A stretch of DNA of 64,000 nt from Brienomyrus brachyistius. Its lineage: Eukaryota > Chordata > Actinopteri > Osteoglossiformes > Mormyridae. Below the pieces are notes generated by a model. That model searched no databases and was not told the origin of the DNA. It was given only the letters and a program-made list of their open reading frames with translations. Shown one piece after another: positions 37,262 through 47,736 of this stretch (position 1 is the first letter of the stretch; each line of letters starts with the position of its first letter). The position numbers were made by a program, and so were the translations under genes. The stretch lies in the NCBI RefSeq assembly GCF_023856365.1, contig NC_064552.1, positions 3,871,200-3,935,199 of the forward strand. The letters run 5' to 3'.

Positions 37262-40200
37262 ATGGCCAGGTAGCCCATAAACGAAACGCAATTGATGCGT
37301 TTTTGAAACGTGATTCACACTGATTGTGGAGATCAAAGTGCAATAGCTGAATAAACTGTTGATGTATGGCTCTGTGCGTGTCACACCACCTTGTCAGATT
37401 CTTATGCCGACTGTCAGTTTGAATTGGTTTTGGGCTGAGCCTTGCCATGGGGAGTGGGACTAACAGTGTTCCCGCCGCCTCTCCAGGTTGAGTCTATCCT
37501 GCCGTCTTCCGGCCTCCTGGCACTTCAGCCTGTCACTCCTGTCCCTGGGATGCATGCCTCGACAGCGCCTCTTCTGGCCAGTGCTTGTCACATGCCTGCT
37601 GCTGCTTCTCCTGGGCCTGTACCAGACAGAGCACTGGAAGCCTGCTCAGCGGACGGGACACGTGAATAAGTGAGCAGAGTGGGAAAACATCAGTTATCTC
37701 ACATGTGAGAACAGTGCAGATACCTGCATGTTAGCGGCACAGGGCTGCTATGATCGAATGACCGTTGTCCCCCCGAATCCTGGAGAGTTGCACTGGTTGT
37801 GTTTCACAGATGGCCTTCGTTCAGATTTAGCGTCTCTCTCTGGCAGGTATTTGTCCTTCCTGGAGCACATGGAGGCGACTGACGTGACAAAACCCACGCG
37901 CTGAACTACGGCATCGTGGTCGACCTGTGGAAGCAGCGGCTCACGTGTCTTTGTCTACTACTGGCCCCCCCCACAACGGCAACCCCCACTCGCTGCTGGA
38001 CATACGGCAGATGCGGGACCATGGACCCGCACCCCTGTGGTCAAGAAGATAAAGCCAGGTATGGGGGGCTAATTCGTCTAGGGGGGGTTGGCTGGTAGAG
38101 AATGGGAGCATTGATTTCCCGCGTTCTAGAAATGGACAAAATGACACCTCGTGAACCATTTGCTGTATTTTGTGACCCCACTAGATGGTGCTCTGTTCAA
38201 AAAAAGGGCCACCATGCTTGCCCCAAAACACCATGTCGTGGGGTTAAAAAATACAACAAACATTTCAGGAAGCCTCATTTTGCCCATCATTACTACGTTC
38301 CATTTGAACTCTGAAGTTGGAACTTCCGAGTTCCTAGTTGGAAATTTCGAATGGAACGCCCCCTGAGGTTCCAGCTCAGAAAATCGGAGGAACCTCTTCA
38401 TCCCAAACCTCAGAATTCAAGGCGGCGCCCCAACCTCAAGAGAAGTTTCAGCTGTAGTTATAAGATGTTTATTAGCGCTTACATCTTAGTTGTGGCTCAT
38501 TAAATGGGTCACAAACACAGTACTGTCCAACCGGCTATCTGTGCACATATTGCTGTGGTGTTTTATGTGCAAAATACCAAGAAACGTTATGGCTAAGCAA
38601 CAAACCTGGGTAGAACTGGGCCTGGTTCAGAAAGCAGGATTTCTTGGCATCGCAGTGTAACTTGGCGGATACAAAGGTAGTCTGGGTTAAATGTAAATGA
38701 TTGAAGATAAAGGCCATTTAAACTGGTGTACCTTAAATCCCACAGTTATCCAGCTAAGCAAGAGATCCTGCTATTTGAAACAGGTCCCCGTTATTGCTAA
38801 ATGGCTTTCTGTACTGGAATGAGGTTAAGTCCGACTGCTGACCTCCGGGGTAAATGGAACACAGCATAAGTTGTGGTTTCGAGGAATGATGCTTTATCTG
38901 TCATTTTGAAACATGGGACATGGCCTCCTGTTATTAAAACACATGTTTATGAAAGGTACATTCCCAGGCTTTGGGGCGAAAATATTTCGGACTTATCAGC
39001 AATTACTCAAGTTTTCCATGATGTTAGAAAAAAAAATCTTCTTAACAAGGAAGTATTTTCTGCTGATGTTACCCCACCTCTCATATTTTCTAAATCGTTT
39101 GCACACCCAGGTTTTGTTTGCAAATTTAAATTTTAGCTCAAGAAAATATAGATTCTTACTACAGAAATTGTGACAGAATATAAAATTGTTTGGTTTGGTG
39201 GAGTGTGACGCTTGCCTTAATCTAGAGGGTCCTCAGTCTTGTCGGTGGAGTTAAGGCCTGCACTACACTTTCTGTTTGTGAGACCTGTCAGCATTGGTGG
39301 AGATCTGTATCAGGTGACCCCCCACCCCACCCCACATTGGCTGGCCAGTCTCTTCTGACTTTCTGCTGTCTTTCAGGCATATCCACACTAGCGCTCATGC
39401 CTGACAAGGCCAGCGACTACCTGCAGCCCCTGCTCAGCTTTGCGGCAGCTCGCATCCCTAGGGAGAAGCACCGGGAGACCCCCCTGTACATCCTATGCAC
39501 GGCTGGCAAGAGGCTGCTGCCCGAGAGGTGGGCCACCCGTCGTCTGACATCCTGGCGCCCGCGCCAGCCCCCCTCGTCACGCGCCCACAGTGCAGCAGAT
39601 GGCGAGGCGAATATACAGGTTTCCGAGCTTGTGTGTGTCAGCCAGAAGCCCGGCAGCAAAGAAGCGTATTCATGTTATGCTGTTTACGGTTGTTTCTTTG
39701 TTTGCATGCTCGCATTCTGCACTGCAGATGTGGAGCCAAGACTGTAGCGCATTGGGCCTCTGCATGTCTGATGGATGGACTCTGCTGTTGTCGTTCCAGC
39801 CAGCAGGTGGCAATATTGGAAGACCTGGCGAGAGACGTACCGGCAAAGTTCGACTTCCTGTTCTCCAGCTCCCAGGCGGAAGTGATCTCTGGGAAACAGG
39901 AAGGTAAGGGAGGGCAACTGGTTTGCCGCGCTCTTGGGTGCCCCCTGTCCCTCGGCTGCAGCACCTGCAGCTTCCACATATTGCGCGCATTATCGTGTTG
40001 TCATCGGCTTGCTCTGCTTTTTCTCACTGCAGGAGTTTATGCATGGATTGGCATTAATTTCGTGCTTGGCCGCTTCGACCCACGCCGACGAAGTGAGTGT
40101 GAGCTTAAGGAGTGGCTCCGTTTGCCCGAATTAGAGCACCATCTGCACGTTGTATCTGCTTCGCATGCCACTCGTGCACGGTGAGGAGAGGTGGACTGGT

Positions 40201-42955
40201 GAGAAGCGCGGCGTCGAAAGCTACAGGCTTGTAACGCAACAGTGCCTGATTGTTATCCTTGACGAAGGATCTTAACTCTACAACTGTGTGATCTAAGGAA
40301 AGACTTTCGGTAATGCTGACTACTTGTTATTGGTATTATGTTACATTTCCAGATCCTCTTTTATAATGTGTGAGGTTAATTTTTAGGTTTAAATATTTGC
40401 TGGCTGATAAGGATCTGAGGTTGTGAACAGTGTCCGCTCCCCGTCTTTGGTAGAAGTCATGTGACACATTGGGCAGAAATGATAAGCAGATCTGCATGAA
40501 GGGAAACCACATTCTGGTAGTGGTTCTCACAACAAGACCGAACCTGATTGTTGTAGGGGAAGATGCTGTTGTGTCGAGGTTACTACTGGAGTGCAGAATC
40601 AGGAGCCAATCAGTCGCAGGCGTACGGTTGGCATCATCGACATGGGCGGAGCCTCGCTGCAAATAGCCTATGAAGTGCCCACTGCCATCGCCTTCAGCTC
40701 ACCCGAGCAGGTAATGGCTGCCTCTGGCTTTAAGCCATTTTCTCCATTGTAAACTCCTGAGATGCAGGCTTTATATGTGGAAGTTAATGATAAAGTCTCC
40801 GTGTGGGATTAAACGATGTCCTCACCTCTCCACCTGCCCTGCCAGGAGGAGACGGCCAAGAACTCGCTGGCAGAATTCAACTTGGGGCTGTGACAAGGAC
40901 CACGCTCAGCACGTGTACCGTGTCTATGTCACCACGTTCCTGGGCTACGGGGGCAATATGGCCCGGCAGCGCTACGAGGACGAGCTAGTCAACAGCACGC
41001 TGGCCAGGAACAGGTGTGTGCATGTGCGTGTGTGTGTGTGCGCGTGTGTGTGTGTGTGTGCGCACTGCTCTTTTTTAGATCATTAATTACTTCTTTAATT
41101 AATTGGTATAATCTGACCGGTATAGGTCTCTCTTGGAGAGTCTGTTTCAATATATGACATGATTAGACTACCTGGGAATGAAATTGATGTTGAATTCGAC
41201 TTGATTCGACTTAGACTCACTTGGGGACCCATGCTGACCAAGTCAGTGACTGGATGTGGTCGGCAGTTGAGGAGTCGCGGTCGTGACCTGTACACCTGGG
41301 TGGTTTTTTCTGTCATCCAGTGTAATGGGCGTCGATGTCACTGTCTGCCGTGGTGTCAGTTGGACCTCTTTCTGAAAGCGGCTACACCCCCCCCAGGCTC
41401 ACGAACGATCAGACGGGCACGGCTGAGTCCACGCCCTACCTGGATCCCTGCCTGCCGGCGGGTCTCTCCGACACGGTGCAGCGGAAAGGGCAAACGGTCT
41501 TCCTGCGGGGGCTGGGCGACTGGCAGCGGTGCCAGGAGACGGTGAGGCCGCTGCTCGGCAGCCGAACAACACGGCCTCCCTGCGCGACGCCTACCAGGCC
41601 CCCGTCGACCACCACAACAGCGAGTTCTACGGCTTCTCCGAATTCTACTACTGCAACCGAGGACGTGCTGCGCATCAGCGGACAGTACGACAGCGCCCGC
41701 TTCTCCAGGGCTGCAGCGGTAACTGTCCAGCGTACTCGGCCATGTCTGTTAAGACGGCTGGATCCATGTCACTCTCTGCGGGCTCCCCGCAGCCTCGACT
41801 TCACTCTGCCTCTCATCACAGGATTATTGCGGCACCAAATGGTCGACTTTAAAGCAGCGGCTGGACAGCAAGCTTTTCTCCATACAAGCAGACCTTTCCA
41901 GACTAAAGTACGGCCCTGGTTCTTGCCAGTATATATTTTTTTGTACTTTTTATACTATTACCCAGTTTATTATTAATTACATTCCTTCCGGACACCACTA
42001 ATGAACAACAACGGTGGGGGTGTATGCTAAGTAACTGGAATTTTCTGTTAATCCCGACAAGGACACGCGTTATGCCCTTGATATAATGAACATCAGCTGA
42101 CTCGTGTGGGTTAATGTGCAGTGAACATGTAAAGGCCTTTTTACGCAGTGGTGGTGTGCATCTTAGACGCTCTGTGTAAATGAGCTTTCGAACTTCTGTC
42201 AAGGTACCAGTGCTTCAAGTCGCCTGGATGTTCGAGGTTCTGCACTCCGGCTTCCGGTTTCCACGAGACTACGCAGGCCTAAAGACAGCTCAGCTGGTCT
42301 ATGACAAGGAAGTGCAGTGGACACTGGGGGCCATGCTGTTCAAAAACGCGATTCCTGCCGCTGAGGTATGCCCCCCCTGACACACACACACCTATCTTTA
42401 GTATTTATACCCTTCTGAAATTTAAGGTTAACAGTTTTGGCCTTGCAAACGTGTAGCTCATCTGTTATCCGTTTATAGATCTGCAGTGTAGGTTTCTGTT
42501 CGCTAATGTGATCCCGTTTGAGTGTCTATCTTTAGGGTGCGATAGCAGCTCTTCCTGGATTTTTAGCTGCAGCCTTCAGATGACGAATCCTATACGCTCT
42601 CTGCCTCCAGCCTTGTCCCTTAGTGACTTTGCCACCCGATAGTCTGTGAGCCTTAGATCCATATACTTTACTGATCCCGATCTACAGTGTTTTATAGTTG
42701 CGTTTAGTGCCTCTGTGTGTGTGCACATTACCAGGGACCTCCAGCAGGAGTCGCTGCGGCCACTTCACCCCCAGCTGGCCACGCGTCGCCTTCGTCTACA
42801 ACCATTACCTGTTCTTCGCCTGCATGCTGACGGTGCTGCTGGCCATCCTGCTGTACATCCTGCGACTGCGGCGCATTCACCAGCGGGAGCAGCGGCAGGT
42901 GGAGGCCCTGGACCTGCTGTGGGCAGAAGAGGGCGAAGCCCTGGTGGGGGTCTAA
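37262..42955 (+). CDS. entpd7: Ectonucleoside triphosphate diphosphohydrolase 7, frame-disrupted in this sequence
   Basis: Coding exons: 37262-37269, 37487-37669, 37847-38058, 39377-39527, 39800-39903, 40033-40092, 40597-40710, 40846-41013, 41397-41718, 41822-41907, 42204-42365, 42735-42955; all have GT-AG borders. Family members are luminal Golgi/lysosomal nucleoside di- and triphosphatases with N- and C-terminal membrane anchors. Visible are the first anchor (PVLVTCLLLLLLGLY), apyrase regions VVD(frame slip)CGSSGSR, ILCTAGKRLLPE, ISGKQEGVYAWIGINFVLGR, IIDMGGASLQIAYE, and the last anchor HYLFFACMLTVLLAILLYIL. The C-terminus LDLLWAEE points to ENTPD7 rather than ENTPD4. About eleven frame-changing indels lie in exons 3 (four), 6, 8, 9 (two), 11 (two) and 12, mostly extra bases in short C, G or A runs. 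As written, the frame stops at 37902-37904 after 82 residues. A Lys replaces the usual Met in the second apyrase region. It could be a pseudogene or a locally faulty consensus. Confidence 0.88.
38330..38520 (+). repeat. Dispersed repeat in entpd7 intron 3, copy B of the 23180 family
   Basis: It matches 23180-23338 in order and spacing (AGAAGTTTCAGCTGTAGTT, TGTTTATTAGCGCTTACATC, CTCATTAAATGGG). A preceding palindromic CATTTGAACTC...CTTCCGAGTTCCTAGTTGG...CGAATGG may be its 5' part. Confidence 0.6.
41014..41064. repeat. GT-rich microsatellite directly on the donor of entpd7 exon 8
   Basis: After exon 8 (ending 41013) the intron begins GTGTGTGCATGTGCGTGTGT and stays GT-rich for about 50 bp, so the splice donor sits inside a microsatellite. 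Confidence 0.85.
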
Positions 42956-44323
42956 GGGACACGGCCAAAGCAGCGGACGGCCACGGCTGGGGTTTCTGGT
43001 GGGGATGGGGAGGTGGATTCATATAGTCACCACATTGGAGAGACGTAGAGGATAGAGGGTGACCAAGGACAGTCCTCAGCAGGAGCGGAGTTTAAGAGGG
43101 ATATTTCATTTCTACTCCTCCGTCCTCAAGGGGGCACTATCCACCCAGCACAAGCGTCTGGCTGGGTTGTCGACGCGGCATAGTTTTCTCGGGCATCTCA
43201 GGGTCGCGTCGTCCAGGGCTCCTCTGTCCGGGGTCACGGTTGCCGAGGGGTTGGAGGCGAGCATGCCGGGAGAGAAGCGGAGCACGGAAGGCTGCAACAT
43301 CCTGGAAGAAAAGCGCCCCCAGCTCCTTACCGGCAACCTGGCCACTGCCAGGAAGCCATAACATGTTTGTTTAAACAAGGTCCCGGTTCACCGGAGAACC
43401 GCCTCTCCGCAGGGCTTTCATGGGGCCCTGTCCCTGCAACAAAAGGGGCGTGTACTAATACTGCCACAATGAGAAATGGCAGCGCAGCAAATGAACTTTT
43501 TTCTTTTTTTTTTTTCCGGGGTAGTGTTACGCCGTGTTGCATCAGATGAAGGACAGTGCTGATTTCAGTGCTCGCTTTCCAGCGTCGGGGGGGTGGGGGG
43601 AGGGGCATTAGCACAGATATGAAGCCAGGTGATTCTAAACTTGGGTGACAGTGTCGCTAATTGCCAGCCAGCAGAGACCGATGCGACGGGCCCGGATTCG
43701 CGTCCGTCAGTTTGATTTACGTGGTGACCAAGACCGTCGTCATGGAGACCACCGCTGCCAGGGAAGAAGCTGTGGGTAGGTGTGGGGTGGGTGCTTGCTG
43801 CAAATAGAGCGTGGTGACAAATTGAACTCCCGCCTGTCGTTCTCTTTTATGCTGGAAACGTGCCCCCAGCGAGCGCTATGCACGCCCCCCCCCCCACCCA
43901 CCGTACCGCTGTAAATATTTTCCTTGTTTTGTGCCGAACCATGTTGACTTCTTCCCCCATCGTCTGAGGCACTTGTCCGTCTTTCACGGTACGTCTGGCA
44001 TTACCGAAGCTCACCTGATCCTCAGCTGCTTTTGCCCGCTACTGCCTGAACTACCAAAGTACGCCTGTGTACTCAAAAATGTGAAAGGTGCCTTTGGGTG
44101 GTTTGGTGATTTCCCCCCCCCCCCCCATTTTCCAGGTGTGAATTGGTTTGGTTATAAAGGCCAAAGTCTTGAGTGTGATTTGATGAGTTAATCAATGATG
44201 GGACCTAGCAAACTAACCGTCTTAACCGGGCATTGTGCAATGTAAATACAGGGCAAAGGGATGCTCAGTTGTTTTCAGATGGGGTTTTGGGATTGTGACT
44301 GTTTGGCCATAAACTGCAGTCTT

Positions 44324-44329
44324 ATTAAA
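44324..44329 (+). terminator. entpd7: Candidate polyadenylation signal of entpd7
   Basis: ATTAAA followed by a T-rich tract, about 1.37 kb after the stop codon. No AATAAA was seen earlier on this strand. Confidence 0.3.
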
Positions 44330-44428
44330 TTATTTTTTTTTTAAACTAAGCCAGAGGTGTTCATGTTGCTCGCTGGTGTGACACGTGAGCTAATGCCTGA
44401 AGTGGGCGTGTCTATATCTATCTCCCCT

Positions 44429-44451
44429 CCCCCCCCCCCCCCCCCCCCCCC
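44429..44451. repeat. 23-nt poly-C run
   Basis: This is the longest mononucleotide C tract in the window, placed between convergent genes. True length is uncertain. Confidence 0.85.
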
Positions 44452-47400
44452 GCTCACCCTGCAAGAAGACATTTTATTACTTGAAACCAATTACTCTAGA
44501 GCACGGCCAAGCATGTAACTGAATGCCGAACAGAGCCAAAGGGTCAGCCCAGCACCTTTGAAGAGTTAACCGGCAGCCTTCGCCACTGTCTCTGCTAAAT
44601 GCGAGACTCGTTACTTTACCCAGTAACAGCAGCATTAGATTAATACCCCAAAATCACTCCCAGGGATCAAACTGGGCCTTTCTTAGGATTTAACTGGATT
44701 TTCTACCAGTATGAGGCCTGCTGAAGCAGTGTAGGACATGGGACAATTCAATGATCAAAAGCAAAGCATTTAAAAAAATACTTTAATACAACAGCTGCTT
44801 ATAAATAGTAAAATATACATTATACAGGTATACAGTACGCTCACAGAAAAACAAATTAGGCTTCTATTTGTACGGCACTTTTTTTTGTTTGTTTTCGTGT
44901 TTTATGATTGCTACAGAGAAAAGGTGGGTAACATAAGTCTTACTGACTGCCTGTCAGACCAAAGCATGAGCAAAGAGTACCTATGTTTGGATTATAGGAG
45001 ACACAGAGCACAAAGACGGTGCGATAGGAGACGGCGGTGGACCGTTAAACTTTCTGGAATGACGCGTCTCGGCCTTTCGGCGCTGCCAGACCCTCATTTA
45101 ACCGCTCCGTTCTCCGTTGCGCAAGTTTTGCTCCGCCGACGCACGGAGCTGGAATGGAATTAAGCCCGAATGAAATCGAAGCTGTTCGGCTGAGAGAAGA
45201 GAGTGAAAGAAAGGGAGGGAAGGGGATTCCAGGAGCAGAGAAAGAACCCCCAGAATACAGCATAACACTGGAAGAAGCACATTGTCTGTGGATAGGCACT
45301 CAGCATGGATTCTCTCTTCGTTATTTTTGCTAGCTAGTGTTGATACACGTGCATCGCTCCGGGTGTATCGTCTCGGAACCCAGTATGCGGGTCCGCAAAT
45401 CTGGATGCACGTAGGATTCGTAGTGCGCGCGCGATGTTCACGGCGGGATAAACACTGGTGCATACCATAGCGAACGATGGCCCGTGTTTTACATAGATAT
45501 AAGGCTGAAGGCAGACTATATTACCGGTAGCTGTGCATAAAGCCAGGGGTCCACAGTACACAGGACAATGGGAGTACGAGTAGTGTTAACCACGTCCGTC
45601 TGCATCTGCAGGACACCAGAATGTGACGAAGGTCACTCTCCATCACCGGATGGACGGACTCAAGTTCCTGCGATTTTATGCATATTCAGATTTAGGCTCT
45701 GGAGGAACGCAGCAACTCATGTGCACAGCCTGAAAAGCAGCCTTGGTTTGTTTATATCCAGTCTGTGTCGGGCTGTTTATGCTCCCCATCACACATGACC
45801 CAAATTCCCAGTCTGGCATTAGGAACAGTTTACGTCATGAACACGGCTCTTATGCTGGCCCAAGAAACTGCACGTACAACCTTCAGGTTTCACGCCGGAT
45901 GACGTGAAGTACAATCGACCTCAAACGTGTAGGAAGAATCAAACATCGGGTTGTGCATTACCACAGTTATTTTGCAGGAAGATTCCGACCTGCATCCCTT
46001 ATGCCAGAAATCAGAGCTGGGTCCCGTGAGATGGCGAGCGCAGAGATAGCGTTATGTGGCAGCAGCCTTCAGACTGGGCTAGCTTTGAGCGAACATATAA
46101 GCTCAACTGGCAATTGCCCTTGGCCTCCATCGGACGGACGGGGAGGCAAATAAAAACAGCATTTAGGTTTTTTTTTTTCGACATACACATCATCCTGAAG
46201 AGGGTGGTTCACTCTCTTCTGTCACCTAGACGTTGTCTTTGGTATGACAATATCTGCCATGAGTAGTCTTGACTCCACACTGAAGACACGCTTGGTCGGT
46301 CTTATTGCTTTAAAATCTACTTGTTTTTGTTTTGCTCTCTGCCAGGGTTGGGCACATAGTAAATGTGAACGAAATATCTGTAGGGGAGCGGGCTGCATGT
46401 GCCCTCCGTTGGCCCGGCCACACCCCTCCTCCCAGGGCACGGTCGCGGTACGAAACGGCCACCAACACGGGCACCAGTTACCTGGCGCTGCCCGTTATGG
46501 CTTTTAACTCCAGGCACTTGCAGAAGGCATTGTTATGAAAGCGCCGGGGCTCGGAGCGGAATCGGAACCGGACCCACTGTGTCCAGACAACAGGAGCGGC
46601 GCAGCAGTATCGATGCCAGGGTGCTGGGACTCGCCACGTGCTCAGAGGCTCAGACCCGCCCCCTCCCCAAAAGTGACACGCCCGTGTGCTCTTCTCAGAA
46701 CTAGTTAGTCTTTCTTCCTTTTTCCAAGGTCAGCTTGTCTACCTGTTGACATTTACTAACACATATCCTCAACTATAAAGCTATCCTCACTCAACACAGA
46801 AACGTTGCCCTTGGTTACCAGCAGACATCACGACAGAAGGATTCACGGTTACGGGCCGCCGCATGTCACCGAGACCAAGCTGCTTTGCTGCCAACGAGTC
46901 AGAGACAGTGCCCTGAGACTCGCTGATTCGGTGAATAGTCCTGACACCCCCCTGACACCAGCTGTACAATCAAGTGTTTTTCACCCCCCTGGTCCAAACA
47001 TCCGGCTGTCTTCATACAGCACACATTGAACTTATTCACATTTACAAAAAAAAAAGACAACTCTCCAGTACTTGCAATCATAAATTCACATTAGATTGCG
47101 GAAGGCTTTACGAAAAAGGCATCGAGACATATCCCTTTTGTACAAACCGGGTAAAGGTTGGAAAATGAAAAGCTTGTAACGGTAATCAGTTATTTCAGGA
47201 TGTGTACACTTGACATAGTTCCTAAACGTGTTTACGTTTTTCAAAGTGCTTATTTATGCCCTCTGTTGTAAAGCACCAGATTCACAATTTTTTCGGTCAC
47301 AAGTACTCTGCCATGTACAGCCCACCCCGTCCAAAGGACTCCCCCCACCTCAGCACCCAGCTTCCCTTCCACAGCCAACAACTACAATGAGCAGTGTGAA

Positions 47401-47736
47401 GTCTATTTTTAGGCACAATGGGATAAAAATATACCCAGGATAAAGGAGGGTGTGGGGGGGGAGGGGGGGGGGTAACCTAGTGCTCTCACACACACACACA
47501 CACAGTTTCATTATAGTGTGTGCTCTCTTTCACGTTTACACACACACACCACATGCACACACAGAACTGTAGCAGCTAGCTTGCGGTGAGCAGCCTGTGG
47601 AAAACGTTATATTACCGCTACTGAATCTTAGGGAAATCAAAAGCATAACTACATTCTGTTGGTCACAAACACACACACAGGAAAGTGGGAATGGAAGGGG
47701 GGGTGAGGATGGCCGGGCGGGGGGGGGAGGCAGGAG

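Larger units (their letters stand above)
42956..47736. other. Convergent intergenic stretch, 3' UTRs of entpd7 and crebrf
   Basis: entpd7 ends at 42955 on plus and crebrf at 47737 on minus, so both 3' ends point into this interval. ATTAAA at 44324-44329 (plus) and ATTAAA read on minus at 44787-44782 are weak polyadenylation candidates. C runs at 44113-44126 and 44429-44451 and CA tracts at 47489-47505 are present. No coding exon is recognised among the many short frames. Confidence 0.5.

Noticed and set aside
39495..40184. A 229-codon plus-strand open frame, the longest frame in this part of the window.
   Set aside because: It overlaps entpd7 exons 4-6 in another frame and runs through both introns; the apyrase motifs are in a different frame.
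37262..42955. Assignment of the nucleotidase to entpd4.
   Set aside because: The C-terminal anchor and LDLLW..EE tail and the MARLS-type start match ENTPD7; only the local ESQQ..AIL segment is ENTPD4-like.
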